DNA of 64,000 nucleotides from a virus, in the IMG/VR virus record IMGVR_UViG_3300007510_001324, positions 1-64,000 of that record. One strand, written 5' to 3'. This document shows positions 1-11,100 of this stretch, in pieces; positions within the stretch are counted from its first letter, which is position 1; each line of letters begins with the position of its first letter. Position numbers and translations under genes: made by a program. The notes under the pieces were generated by a model, which saw only the letters and a list, made by a program, of their open reading frames with translations, was not told the origin of the DNA and did no database searches.

Positions 1-15
1 TTCTCCGCCGGTACC

Positions 16-213
16 ATGAGTACCAGAGCACAAAAGTGGGTAAGCCTAGTAGCAGTTATTATTGCTACTATTCTTTGGCTATACCGCTTCCCATTAACAA
101 TGGCCGGTATGAGAGACCCACTCAATACGTGGGTGGAATGGATTGCGGCCCCAATCATTATAGCCGCATGGTTCGGTGTTAGAAAAAAATGGAAACAAGC
201 CAATGGAAACTAA
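16..213 (+). CDS. Small membrane protein, unknown function
   Basis: The 65-residue product has two hydrophobic stretches (about residues 8-29 and 42-55) and a basic C-terminus (RKKWKQ), so it is probably a two-pass inner-membrane protein. The ATG sits in an ATGA overlap with a frame that is open from the window edge to a TGA at 17-19. That suggests a translationally coupled upstream gene lying mostly outside the window. I do not recognise the family. A holin-like or superinfection role is possible from size and topology, but nothing in the sequence proves it. Confidence 0.6.
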   Translation: MSTRAQKWVSLVAVIIATILWLYRFPLTMAGMRDPLNTWVEWIAAPIIIAAWFGVRKKWKQANGN

Positions 214-427
214 AATGATGAGCTTCCCGGACGTGATTAACACTATCTGGATGAAACATCGAAAACTTTACATGGATCTGCTATTGATAAAATCACCAAC
301 GCCGGTCCTGGATGCTCAAGTAAGGGAGCATCTTAGTGAATTGTTTGCTAACGAAGAAGACATTACACCTAGAGTGGTAAACGCCTCTCTTCGTATTATA
401 CTCATAAAATTTCAAAGGGAGCTCTAG
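203..427 (+). CDS. Hypothetical protein
   Basis: The reading frame overlaps the end of the upstream membrane-protein gene. It is open from a GTG at 176, but the ATG at 203 (74 residues, METKMMSFPDV...) is the simpler start; ATGs at 215 and 218 are also possible. There is no strong Shine-Dalgarno site, so coupling to the upstream gene is likely. The product is soluble, with mixed helix-like composition and no recognisable motif. Its stop codon lies inside the stem-loop of the terminator that ends this short operon. Confidence 0.6.
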   Translation: METKMMSFPDVINTIWMKHRKLYMDLLLIKSPTPVLDAQVREHLSELFANEEDITPRVVNASLRIILIKFQREL

Positions 428-439
428 CTCCCTTTTTTT
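416..439 (+). terminator. Intrinsic terminator overlapping a stop codon
   Basis: There is a perfect 8-bp inverted repeat AGGGAGCT/AGCTCCCT (416-423 with 426-433) followed by seven T. The TAG stop of the upstream gene lies inside the hairpin, so the coding end and the transcription stop are compacted together. Confidence 0.85.
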
Positions 440-454
440 ACAAAGGAATACAAA

Positions 455-763
455 ATGACCGTAGATGAATTATCAGATTATATACTCGTGGTATACGGAG
501 GATCCCATTATGTTTTAATGTTTGATGAAGAATTCAGGCATATCAGAATGCGTTATCCTAAGAAACATTTGAAGGATCATCTCAAGCATAAACTCAAGAA
601 TCAATCTCAGCTGACCGATGAATTAGTTTCGGCTGTATTTGCACGTATTGTGGAAAAATTAATGCTGCGAAACAGCATACTAAATGCTATAGATACTGGA
701 GATATCACATTAGCTAAATTCAAGGACGTAAAGAAGAAAGAACTAAAGAAAATAGGAACCTAG
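455..763 (+). CDS. Hypothetical protein
   Basis: This 102-residue protein has a good Shine-Dalgarno site (AAAGGA) before ATG 455. It is charged, with a lysine-rich C-terminus (KFKDVKKKELKKIG), and resembles many small phage regulators or accessory proteins, but I recognise no domain. It lies between two intrinsic terminators. Its transcript therefore needs either read-through of the first terminator or a promoter in the 430-455 interval, and I see none there. Confidence 0.65.
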   Translation: MTVDELSDYILVVYGGSHYVLMFDEEFRHIRMRYPKKHLKDHLKHKLKNQSQLTDELVSAVFARIVEKLMLRNSILNAIDTGDITLAKFKDVKKKELKKIGT

Positions 764-776
764 CGTTCCTTTTTTT
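754..776. terminator. Bidirectional intrinsic terminator
   Basis: Stem AGGAAC/GTTCCT (754-759 with 765-770) with a 5-nt loop, followed by a T-run on the plus strand and a weaker ATTTT run on the minus strand. It separates the convergent plus gene ending at 763 and minus gene ending at 775. Confidence 0.8.
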
Positions 777-3330
777 AATACCAATCGGCACTAAGTTCAT
801 ACCAACCTTCGCCCATTATTACACGTTGTACGTCTTTAAAGTATTTATCATACTTTAGTCCTATATTCTCTAATGAATATTTCTCACCATGTTCTCTGCA
901 GGGCCAACTGACTAGTTCTCTTTTTTTAATTATATTTTTACCTGCATCTATATAATCTTTTAATGTTCGGCATCTATATCCAGTAACGCCATCTATCACA
1001 GTCTCTGGAAAGGCTCCCCAATCCGACGTAATTACTGGCGTACCGCATAACATAGATTCAACAGCTACGCCCCCAAAAGGTTCTGGATAATGTGTGGGAA
1101 CAAAGGTAGCTATAGATCCTTTTAAAAAGTCGCTACGTTCTTTAATGCCTACTGTTCCTATATGCTCAAACATCTTGTATTGATCTTTTAATTTCTTTAC
1201 AAATTTATCATCTGGGCCACCTAATTGTCCAGCAGCTTTTAAAGGAATGCCTAGGTCCTCTGCTACGAGACAGGCGGTTTCTATGCCTTTATCAACATTC
1301 ATCCTGCCCAAGAATGCGAAATAGGATTTTTTATCGGAACTCTCCCAGGCAAACTCTTTTAGATCAAAATAATTAGGTATTACAACATGGTATGCTTTGG
1401 GGTTACCACTATCTTCTCTAGCTCTGCACTCATTCATCCAGGCATAGCTTTCATACACACGATAAGGGGCAAAGCATGCTCTATGGCTATAACCAATGCC
1501 CATTTCTATTACTGGTCCAAATTCCATGGCAAAGGCATGAGGGTGGCCAAAAGAACTAAGTATTAGATCCCCAGATTTATAGTATAAGCCAAGCTTATCT
1601 TTAGCATTGTTTTGGAAAACTCTCCAGGAGGTACCGTACGTATCATATTTAAATTGATATTTTTCCTTTTCAAAGTCACCGTACTCTGCCTGCCATGTAT
1701 TATTATCAACTACATCTATATGTTTTACATTTTTATACTGCTCAACGTCTGGACCCTCAACCCCATAGTGAAGTACTTCATAGCCCATAGCTCCCATCAT
1801 TTTAGCCATTTTACGAGTCTTCATGGTAAAAGCACAGTGTGAAAAGTCTTCTCTTGTTATAGTATGACCTAGACCTAGAAGATGCAACGTGGGCCTACGA
1901 TGTTTGCCAGTTTTTATATTTATTTTTTTATTATATAACTTTTCATTAAACCGCGCGTCATCGTGATAATGCATAATTTTTATCTTATCCTCTAACCCCG
2001 GGTCATTGTGTTCCCCACCAGTAGAGTTATAAGTACTCCCGAATGTAGTATATTCCAAATTATTCTGATGTATATAAATAGTCAATAATCCCTGTTCCAT
2101 AGGCCAAATAGTGCTATATTTTATTCTATCACTTATTTCCGCTAGCTCTTTTATTTTATCTTTTACTCCGTACTTATCAAGGTTAAAGACAATAACACCA
2201 GCATTAAACGGGTGCTCATCTAAATGAGCGCTCGCTGAATTGCCAAATAATTCCCAATAATCATCAGATACATAAGTGCCGCCCACTTTACCAAGCTTAT
2301 ACATGTCATCTATATCTCTAATGGTACCGCCAGTATCATAAGTAATGTGTAAATCATTATTGTGTGTATCTGCGAAATAGAAAAAGTCGTCACATGGACG
2401 AAGTATAGCTGTGTCTGCGTCCATTATGATAAGGGATCCATGAAATATTTCACCCTTGTTAATTAGTTCATTAGCTATTTTAAATTTGTCTATGGTTATT
2501 TTGTCATGATCCCCATGATACAAAAATATGTTTGCCTCCGGGTAGAAGGTTTCTATAGAACGTACAAGCCTTTCTGCATATTTTTCGAATCGTTCACCGT
2601 ACACGGGTATTACGAAATTTAGATACTTTTCAAATTGATCGTAAAATGGATTAATTTCTACATAAACCTCTTCCCAGTCGCGTTCTTTCCAGGCTACTCC
2701 GCGAGAGTAATTAGATAATTGCCTACCAAAGTGATACAGAAATACTCCAGACGAATCTAAATCTTTTCTATAAATTCTTTCTGGCTCTAGCCCTATATGT
2801 TTTACATAGGCAGTACCAGTTTTATACTTTATATATTTAGGATATTTTGTCTTGCAGAATAAAAACATATCATATGTCTTATCTGGTTTTAGTCGCTTAT
2901 TTTTTCCTATAACATTACTTACTGATACCCACAAAGTATTATTAGGGTCGGCTTCCCCGATAATATTATCCAATTTGAATTTATCTAGACCACTAACAAC
3001 GCAGTCCCCATCTAAACGCATTACCCAATCATACGATGTCTTCTCTAAGCAAAAATTTTGATAACTTGTCATATGTCTAGGATCATGCTCAAAAGCGTTT
3101 ACCGAAGCTTCGCTGGTGACTGGCCAATATATCGCATGATTATAGCGATAAAATTTAATATTAACCTTATGATCCAAAGACGATATGAGCGATTCTATAA
3201 TATTAACAGTATTATCTGTAGAAATATTATCAACTACTATTATTTCATCTACTATATCAACAATTGATTTAACCGAAGATTCAATTGTGCGTTCGCAGTT
3301 ATGTGTTCTTACTATTGCTGATACTTTCAT
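775..3330 (-). CDS. Three-domain glycosyltransferase (GT2-, GT8- and GT4-like)
   Basis: This 851-residue protein is most simply read as three glycosyltransferase modules in one chain. Residues 1 to about 225 look like a GT2 domain (MKVSAIVRTHNCERT, then DEIIVVDNISTDNT). Residues about 237-455 look like a GT8-type domain (FVIPVYGERF, with metal-binding DAD near 304-306). Residues about 470-851 form a GT4 domain (FAFLGRMNVDKG near 670, then EPFGGVAVESMLCGTPV near 748). It probably transfers sugars to phage DNA, capsid or a host glycan; the acceptor cannot be read from sequence. It shares an ATGA overlap with the upstream gene. Domain assignment is confident; the substrate is unknown. Confidence 0.85.
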   Translation of the reverse strand: MKVSAIVRTHNCERTIESSVKSIVDIVDEIIVVDNISTDNTVNIIESLISSLDHKVNIKFYRYNHAIYWPVTSEASVNAFEHDPRHMTSYQNFCLEKTSYDWVMRLDGDCVVSGLDKFKLDNIIGEADPNNTLWVSVSNVIGKNKRLKPDKTYDMFLFCKTKYPKYIKYKTGTAYVKHIGLEPERIYRKDLDSSGVFLYHFGRQLSNYSRGVAWKERDWEEVYVEINPFYDQFEKYLNFVIPVYGERFEKYAERLVRSIETFYPEANIFLYHGDHDKITIDKFKIANELINKGEIFHGSLIIMDADTAILRPCDDFFYFADTHNNDLHITYDTGGTIRDIDDMYKLGKVGGTYVSDDYWELFGNSASAHLDEHPFNAGVIVFNLDKYGVKDKIKELAEISDRIKYSTIWPMEQGLLTIYIHQNNLEYTTFGSTYNSTGGEHNDPGLEDKIKIMHYHDDARFNEKLYNKKINIKTGKHRRPTLHLLGLGHTITREDFSHCAFTMKTRKMAKMMGAMGYEVLHYGVEGPDVEQYKNVKHIDVVDNNTWQAEYGDFEKEKYQFKYDTYGTSWRVFQNNAKDKLGLYYKSGDLILSSFGHPHAFAMEFGPVIEMGIGYSHRACFAPYRVYESYAWMNECRAREDSGNPKAYHVVIPNYFDLKEFAWESSDKKSYFAFLGRMNVDKGIETACLVAEDLGIPLKAAGQLGGPDDKFVKKLKDQYKMFEHIGTVGIKERSDFLKGSIATFVPTHYPEPFGGVAVESMLCGTPVITSDWGAFPETVIDGVTGYRCRTLKDYIDAGKNIIKKRELVSWPCREHGEKYSLENIGLKYDKYFKDVQRVIMGEGWYELSADWY

Positions 3331-3818
3331 AATAATTGCTTATCCACCATTAGTTGTAAATGAGGTATAGTTTGGGTGTTTACTATATTTGCAAACGCTT
3401 TACCTATGTCATGACCTTTAGCCACTCTTCCTAGAACCTGTGCAAGTTCTACATGAGACAAAACATGTTCAGCCAGGTAGTCTCTTGCCCATTGAGCCTG
3501 GGCGAATAGATTATCTTCTTCTACATAGTGGTAGTGTATCTTTATAGGACAAAGCAAATGATCTTTAATATCCTTTGGTGGATTAATATGATCTTTTAAA
3601 AACTCACCGTGTTTGCCTATTATACTTAGATCTACCCAAGGAACAAAGCCTCCACCTCCCAATAGGAAAGGCCCAGTAAGTGTTATTGTTCCATCCCACA
3701 GTGGTATATCTTTAATAGATTCACGAACAAGGCCAGCTAAGTCTTTTTGTGTGTTCGTGCCTCTTTTAGATAACCACAATAATTTCTTATATAGTTCGTA
3801 TTGTTCGTTATATTTCAT
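3327..3818 (-). CDS. Hypothetical protein upstream of the glycosyltransferase
   Basis: The 163-residue product has no motif I recognise. The middle is glycine-rich (GPFLLGGGGFVPWVDL), and the C-terminal half is His- and Ala-rich with predicted helices. It is the first gene of a two-gene minus operon with the three-domain glycosyltransferase (ATGA overlap at 3327-3330), so it may help that enzyme or supply a substrate. Upstream lie three AGTCAA copies that read TTGACT on the minus strand and could serve as a -35 element. Confidence 0.65.
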   Translation of the reverse strand: MKYNEQYELYKKLLWLSKRGTNTQKDLAGLVRESIKDIPLWDGTITLTGPFLLGGGGFVPWVDLSIIGKHGEFLKDHINPPKDIKDHLLCPIKIHYHYVEEDNLFAQAQWARDYLAEHVLSHVELAQVLGRVAKGHDIGKAFANIVNTQTIPHLQLMVDKQLL

Positions 3819-3825
3819 TAAACTA

Positions 3826-3854
3826 AGTTTAGTAATAAATTAGTCAAAAGTCAA
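3826..3854 (-). promoter_or_regulatory. Possible sigma70-type promoter for the 3818-775 operon
   Basis: On the minus strand, TTGACT (3849-3854) is followed after 17 nt by TAAACT (3826-3831). Two more TTGACT copies flank it, at 3854-3859 and 3842-3847. The -10 match is only 4 of 6, so this is weaker than the other minus-strand promoters in the window. Confidence 0.4.
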
Positions 3855-3861
3855 GTCAAAT

Positions 3862-3874
3862 TATGGTATAAGAT
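3862..3874 (+). promoter_or_regulatory. TATGGTATAAGAT promoter-like motif, copy 1
   Basis: An extended -10 element (TGG then TATAAG at 3867-3872, then ATAA) points along the plus strand with no good -35. It matches the motifs at 11291, 18627, 46034 and 58735. There is no plausible plus-strand gene directly downstream; a long stem-loop follows within five bases. Confidence 0.55.
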
Positions 3875-3876
3875 AA

Positions 3877-3914
3877 AAGTAGGCTTTAATACGCTATGTA
3901 TTATGAGCTTACTT
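3877..3914 (+). ncRNA. Possible small structured RNA
   Basis: A 38-nt inverted repeat pairs 877-885 with 906-914 (one G-T pair). A 1x2 internal loop follows, then 887-892 (TAATAC) pairs with 898-903 (GTATTA) around a GCTAT loop. It starts about where a transcript from the motif at 3867-3872 would begin. The rest of the 137-base gap shows nothing else I can name. Confidence 0.4.
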
Positions 3915-3955
3915 ACTTCATTCATAGTTTTTGGAGTTACGGGACGCGTCTTACT

Positions 3956-5158
3956 TTATTCACTCTGAGGCAACAAGTAGGCCGAAAGGAAAGGAATTGA
4001 CATGTCTAATAAAAAATTGGTGGTGGTTTGCTCTGGCTCAACCGCCTGCACCCCATCAATTTTTACCCAATATATTTTTTTATTATTTACCATATATTTA
4101 CGCCAATTGTCGATATATGTTAAATTTTTGTCTGCTATATGCAGATCATTCTCTAATAAGCGGGTAGCGTATTTTCTAGTTAGCTCGTCTTCGCTTCCAG
4201 TTAGTATAGCTTTATAGTAAGAAAGTGTATCAGAGATAGCTCTATCCATCGGAACCGCACGTCCGCCTTCCTGGTTTGAATGGTATACGTCTTTGAATCT
4301 ATCTACTTCTCTTTGACGTTTACTGTTGTCTATTTTTAATTTATCTATTAAAGGATAGAAAGAAGTGGGGCGTAACCTGGTAACGTAATATTTATAGTAG
4401 CCATAATCAGTTTTATCATTAGTTTCTTGTCCAAGACTAGCTACTAGTTGTCTGAAGTTAAACCAAAATGTTCGCCTTTGTTGAACACATTTAAATTTTG
4501 GGCGAGATAAGGAATCATGTTTTCCTTCCCAACCTGCTCCGTCTCCCCCAAGAGGCAAGTTACCCCACTTGTTAAATAGCCCGGAGAACAGCCCTAGTCT
4601 ATAGTCATAACTATGCGCTAAAAAATCATCAGTCAGATTCATTCTTAGGGTAGTTATGCTAGGATTAACGGAACGTTTTTTGACACTATTTAATGCTATA
4701 TTGTTGCCAATTTCCCAAGCTTCTTCAAACCCACCCGGTAGATCTGGGCCTGGGACCTCTAATTCTAAAGGCAAAGGCACCCAGGCTCCAAGCGCGTCTT
4801 CTCCCGATATATTAGTTACTATACCAAGATTTTTATCAAAGGCCAAAATACTATGACCTCTTATAACTTTATTACGCAGTTTGAAATCGTATAGCTCTTT
4901 TTTATATTCTACTTTCTTTAACGTGCGAGCTCTTACTAGTTTATATCTATCCACATCAAAGGTAAATATTTTTAGATATGGAGGCAACTTTCCATCTTTA
5001 TATCGTTGCCAAAATACATTGTACTTTATATTTTCAAATAGTATGGTACCGCCACGACGTGCTACTCCTATTAACCCAGGCAATTTACCGAAGTCTTGGT
5101 TAAAAGGTTTTCTAAAATCATATGCAACCAGTATATGTTGACATGGACCGTGTAGCAT
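3956..5158 (-). CDS. Hypothetical protein co-transcribed with the fused RNA polymerase
   Basis: The 400-residue product follows the polymerase gene with a TAATG overlap at 5156-5160, so it is translationally coupled to it. I do not recognise the fold. The N-terminal third is basic and beta-rich (KLVRARTLKKVEYKK, then HSILAFDKNLGIVTN), loosely like the last blocks of Hint/intein domains, but the splice-junction residues are not convincing. The middle has a Gly-rich loop (LGGDGAGWEGK). Operon position suggests a partner or accessory factor of the polymerase; this is inference only. Confidence 0.7.
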   Translation of the reverse strand: MLHGPCQHILVAYDFRKPFNQDFGKLPGLIGVARRGGTILFENIKYNVFWQRYKDGKLPPYLKIFTFDVDRYKLVRARTLKKVEYKKELYDFKLRNKVIRGHSILAFDKNLGIVTNISGEDALGAWVPLPLELEVPGPDLPGGFEEAWEIGNNIALNSVKKRSVNPSITTLRMNLTDDFLAHSYDYRLGLFSGLFNKWGNLPLGGDGAGWEGKHDSLSRPKFKCVQQRRTFWFNFRQLVASLGQETNDKTDYGYYKYYVTRLRPTSFYPLIDKLKIDNSKRQREVDRFKDVYHSNQEGGRAVPMDRAISDTLSYYKAILTGSEDELTRKYATRLLENDLHIADKNLTYIDNWRKYMVNNKKIYWVKIDGVQAVEPEQTTTNFLLDMSIPFLSAYLLPQSE

Positions 5159-8100
5159 TAGTATCTACCATCTTCTTTTTTACCAAACTCAGTTCCGTAC
5201 ATGTATGCAGGTATAGGATCAACTCCGTGAATATCTGATACCAGTCCACGAGCTGCGGCTTCTTGTACTGTTCCGCGCAACCTGTTTACGCTTAATCTAC
5301 TTAACCAGTCTGCCCGGTCATGAGGTAACATGTCAATGGATTTAAAGTATGGCTCATACTGTATTAATTCTTTACCCTCAGCTTTTCGTTTTGTATTTAA
5401 TTTCTTTAGATGCCATATATCGGCAACATCCCCTCTAATTAAATCACTATCTTCCGGAGCTTCTGTGATGCGTGCCTGCGAACCCATAGCACGAACTACT
5501 GTTTCATAGGTACGCTTATGGAATTGGCCATCAAACACATCATCCAGTTCATCCACGATATACTTCTCAGCATCTAGATGTGACTTTAGCTTACTTAACT
5601 CCTGGGGCTTAATGATGCCTTCTGATAACAAATCTCCCTTGCTTACTTTGCTTCCTTCTTTTACTTTTAACCCCATACCAGCAGGGATTCTATGTGCTAT
5701 ATCCCCTATAGTTACATCATAACCCCCTAATGGGTTTTCTGTTACTTTACTAACCTCGCCAGAAACTTCAGACAAGGTAGCCTTACCGCCTAACACAGCG
5801 GGCACCTTTACTAATTGGATAATACGAGGGAACCCCGCAACCAACATTGATGTACCTTTAGCCGTTCCGCCGCTATGGAAAGTCTGCATCTGTAATTGTG
5901 TACTACGCTCTGTCATAGTTTGGCCATCTATGATGCCAACATTATCTCCGACTTTAGGAGGCTTATTATTAGCCATTAAACCATAGCACTGAATACAAAC
6001 TCCTTTTGCGGTCTCACAGGTCAGGGGTGAGCGTACTTTGATAGTTTTTAATTTTTTAGCTTTAGCTTTTCGTAATAGCTCGGTGGTAACTAATTCGTCT
6101 TTCCTTCCAACCCCTACTATTTTTTCAGCTAAAAATCTATCTACTGCATTTTTATCATTGACTGCTATTTCGATGCCGTCAGTTGTTTCACAATCTTCTT
6201 CCGTGATAACAAGATTTCTAGTCACTGCTAATAAGGACTTATTGAGAAACCCAGTATCTTGCGTATTAATAGCTCTATCTACAGCCCCTTTACGTGCCCC
6301 ATACATAGAGTTCCAATAACCTGCCACATCTTGTCCCTCTGTCCAGGATTTAACATTAGGTACTGGGATAGGATTATTGTGCACATCTAAAAGAACACCC
6401 GGCATTGATAAGATTTGCTGAGCAGAGTTAGCTACTTTTTTACCTCCAGCGCCAGACTCCTGCATAATACGTAAGTTGTTTTCTCTGCTATATAGCTTCT
6501 CTTTGTCTTTAACAGCCTTAGCCTGCCCAACTGCAATCTTGTTGTCTATGCCCATGAAAGCATTTACTACTTTCGTATCGGCAGGTTTGGGACCTACTTT
6601 TCTCCAAGTATCCGCTACTGCTTTGTCCCTAAAAGATCTATCTATATCTAGATCATTAAGGGAAATACTAAACCCGTGTTGATGTGCGGAGTCTGCTCCC
6701 AGACTCTTCAGGGAGTCTGCAACTTGGCCGTAGTCTTTATCAGATTCAAGAGCTATTCTGGTCATTAATTCGTTTACATTCTTTCCATTCATTTCGTTAG
6801 AGCGTACAAATTTATGGAACTTTTTAGGTACGGATTTAACCAATATCTCTCTTCCAAGGGTAGTTCTACCCTTGCCCTTAATTGTTATCTCTGTAGTCAA
6901 GGGAACTTTAGCTTTAGTTGCCGCAGCAATTGACTCGTATTCTTTAGTGCTTTTCTTTTCAGTTCGGGTGAGTAACCATATACCTAATTGGTAATCTTGG
7001 CCAAAGCCTTGTATAGGCATTGTTTTAGCTCCGTGCATGCCCGGCATAAATACATTACGAGAGGGCATCATGCCATATGCTTCTTCTACGGCCTTATCTG
7101 TAACCGGTACGTGTACAGACATTGTGTCGCCGTCAAAGTCTGCATTAAACCCTTTTGTCACCAAAGGATTAAGCTTGATAGCATTGCCTTCTACGTTAAT
7201 TGGATTAAATGCCTGCAAACCAAACTTGTGAAGAGAAGGTGCGCGGTTAACCATTACTGGACGTTTTTTCATAACAGCTATTAGAGCTTCTTTAGCTCTA
7301 TCCGTTTTCTTTTCTATTTCCTCCATAGCTTGTATAGGTTGAAAACCTTGGTCTTTAAGTTCTTTCATTACAAAAGGTTTATAAATGTCCCACCCCATCA
7401 CCTCAGGAATGCCTATCTGATCTAAACCTAAGCTAGGTTCAAGAGTAATTGTGGATCTACCGGTTAAGTCTTGGCGTTTTCTCCAGAGCTTGCTCTGGAT
7501 AAAGCCATACTTGGGAGACGTACCTTTTTTACCAGACAGTTGAGCAAGTGCTCCAAGTCTTTTCTCTTGTCCAAACCCTACCGGGTCTGTTACGCCCTGT
7601 ACTTCACTAACTGCCTCATATAAACTTTTGCGAGTATTACCACCCAATTCCTTATAAGCAACACTGCCCATCGTCTTGTATTGTTTAAGACTGTTGTTTA
7701 CTAAACCTAAATTTCTGTATGACCAATTGATAGGATTAACCATTAAGTCCCCACTAGGAAGTGGATAGACAGGTCTAAATACCGGAGGTAAAACAGGAAC
7801 TTTAGATATCATTAAATCAGTTGGCTTCAGCTCAAACTTTTTCAATGCCTCCAGATATCTTATTTTTTTATTTAATTTATCTACATTTTGTGGAGCTGTG
7901 GTCTGTAGAGATTTCTTGGTCTTGCGTAAGTCTGCGTTAATATCAACCTTGCCTAAGGCAGCTTCTATAGCCGCAAAGCCAGTCTTACCATCTAACTCTT
8001 CTTGTTCGTTTATTATTTTCATATACTTGCTATGCGTGATACCAAGAATAGAAGTAATAGATTTTTGCATGAGTGGAGAGGGGATCTTTTCTTCAAGTTT

Positions 8101-11100
8101 AATATATCCCCACTTCTTTCCTTGCATTCCGCCTGTGATGTTTTGATCAAACAGGCCGCCTTTAATACTGGCAAGGTTCTTACCAATCAACATGTGCCCA
8201 GGATCTTTGATTTCCGATTTCGTGCCGGTCAGCTCAGTAACGGCTTTGTCTGTTAAAGGAGATGCTTGTATATAATCTCCCTTTTTCTCGACATTAACGC
8301 CAGAGGCTTTAAGATAGTTAACCATCTTATCCCAGGCAAAGTTTCTATTGGGTGGAGGTATAGGTAATCCTAGTTGAATGTTTCTCCATATTTCGTCGTT
8401 CTTTTGACCTTTAATAGCTGTAGAATCATACAGGTTTGCTTTCGCCCCATGCGCCATGGCTACGTAAGTGGTAAGCTGATCAAAAGCTTGACCACCATCA
8501 TCTCCTCTAGTGGGCTGTTCGTCCATACTGTAAGAGCCATAAGATCTATGTTTTAACTTATGTTCTACAACATGCATGAGTTTAAGTATATGCTGGTTTC
8601 CTACGAACACTTTGTTAGTAAAAGATTTACCATCTTTCCCATCAGTAAGCTCTTCGTCAAACTCTAACCCATTTTTCTTGAATTCTTTCTTTAATTTAGC
8701 TAAATGGTCTGTTCCATCAAAGTTGGCTACTTCATAATCTTTGCCTGTTTTTTCTGCTAGCTTACCAGCGGCCGTTTCTAATAACTGGCCAATATTCATA
8801 CGACCCGGTACACCAAACGGGGAGGCTATAACATCTATTGCTTTGCCATCTTTGGTATGAGGAGCCTCATCATCTTTAATGATTTTGGATACAATCATCT
8901 TGTTGCCATAACGACCAGCAATTTTATCGCCTATTTCCATAGGGGCAATTACTTTTACATGCACATTGTAACGCCTACGCGTAAGTTTACGCACATATAA
9001 TACTTTACCTCGGTTATGGCCGTCATACTCCAAAGTACTTCGTGCGTAAGGAACAGATAGACTCTTATTCATAGTTTTTAGAATCTTCTCTTCGTCTGTG
9101 TATTCTTTAGGAGCGAGGCCAGCAATCAACACATCATTAGGATCTACTTCTGATCCTTTTTTAATAATACCTTCATCATCTAATTTAGCATAGTTTTCTG
9201 GTGTCATGCTGTCCGGATAATAAGCTAATAATTTAGCTTTATCTATCATGCCTTCTTTGGGCGCTGTATAAGAGAATTTTAAAATTTTCTCAGAGGTCAT
9301 TCTATTGGCAAATGACTCAGTTACGACAACCGAATCTTCGAAATTATAGCCCTTCCAAGGCATATATGCTATCTTAGCATTAACACCTAAAGCAAGTTCG
9401 CCCTTATCCTGGAAGTTATTCTCTGCAAGTTTATCCCCTGGGTATACTTTACTACCAGGAGCTACTACGGGTTTGCTATTTATGAAAGCTTCTTGGTTTA
9501 ACGGGAAATCATTGAATAATCCAATCTTGTGTGTTTTGTTATCTTGGTCTTTTATAAATATGTAATCTTTTGTGACTTTGGATACAGTACCCTCTTCTAA
9601 CTCATTAGGAACTTTAGGATTAACAGTGTCACTGATAGCTTTGCCAAAAGTTTGTCTCTTGTTGGGCCCCAGCACACGTACATGCGGCTTATCAGGATTA
9701 GATACTGCAACAGCCTGCCCAATCTGTTTACTGGCAACCATAGCGCGGTTACCAGATACCGTGCCCAAAAATGGAATCAAGTTACTTTGGAAAGAGAACA
9801 TAAAGGTTGGATTATGTATATATCCATCTATTTCCTTACCTGCAATAAGTAATGATCTGCCCTTCCAGTTACCTTTTACTAGAGCCCCGACAGGCTTAAC
9901 TTTTCCATCTACCACTTTATATTGGTCAGGAAACCCTATCTTACGATCCCACATTTCTTTTGGTGTAAATTCTTTTATACGGCCTGCCGGTGTTATAACT
10001 TTAGTTACAAGTCCTTTTTCTGTTTTAGAAACACCTATAGCTAGCGGTAAGGTAACACCAATTTTACCAGTTTCTGGTGTATTAATCGGATCTAAGAATC
10101 CAACTGTAGAAGGATGTACATCTCGTACATTCATAGTTACAGCATGCCTGGATTGTATTCCACCAGTTCCCATAACGGTTGTTTTATTCCATTCGCCTAA
10201 AATAGCTGCTGGATTAGTCTGCGGCGGGGGACTACTAAGTTCACCAACTGAGAAGAACTCCTTAATAGGATCACCGTAAGTATTAGTAGGAATAATGTCT
10301 CTGATGGTTTCTTTATTATCTAAACGCCATTTAATCTTGTTTGTAATCTTCGTAGTACGCGCATCTAGAAAGGCTTTAAGCTGGTCTTGTGGTGTGAACA
10401 GCTCTTTGAATACCAAGGAATCTCTTTCATCTTCTTTTTCTTCTCTACGCATTACGCGTAACAATTTTGAAGAAGTTGCTAGTAGTAAGTCTTTATTTAC
10501 CTTATTAAAACCTTGGCCCAGGGTAAGCTCTGTTGTTTCTGAGGATACTGAGGTATCTTCTAAATACTTTTTAAAGAGCCTTAGAGCTTCTGCGTAGTCA
10601 TTTGTTTTGTGATGCAATAAAGTATCTACTAATTTTATAATAGATCCATGTAGCTCTTTTATTCCAGCCCTAGCATTAGCCTCGAATATCTCTTTACCCC
10701 ATGCTCGGCGCATAGGTTCATCTGGCATGCCGAGAGCATGTAAAATAGCATATATAGGATAGTTTTGATTACCAGCCTGAAGGAAGAATACCTCTTTTTT
10801 CGGGTCCAGCATCATTTTGAAGTTGAAGCCCTTTTCCAGGTTAAACTGACTTTCAAACTGGCCATTAGACTTTTCACGCGTGTATACACCAGAACGAAGA
10901 CGAAACTGATTGAGAGTCTGGTACTCATTCCCCTCGATGATAACTGAAAATCTATTTGTCATCCTCGGTATAGAGGTGATTTTCATTTTCTTAGCTCTAG
11001 AAATAACTTTACCGGTTTCATTATCTATTAAATCAAAATCGGCGTATACAGGCATTACCCAAGACTTACCATCTAGCTTAATTTCTTTCTGGGCTGGCAA

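Noticed and set aside
4002-4217. Plus-strand frame with a good-looking ribosome site (AAAGGAAAGG)
   Set aside because: It overlaps the C-terminus of the coupled 400-residue minus gene throughout, and its product looks like a translated complement. The purine run is Phe/Leu codons on the other strand.
3956-5158. Intein or Hint domain in the unknown 400-residue protein
   Set aside because: One short stretch looks like the end of a Hint fold, but the N-terminal Cys/Ser and the final His-Asn of splicing domains are not in place.
9572-10279. Long plus-strand open frame of 235 codons inside the polymerase gene
   Set aside because: It is antisense to conserved beta-subunit sequence, has no ribosome site, and its composition is that of a reverse-complement shadow.
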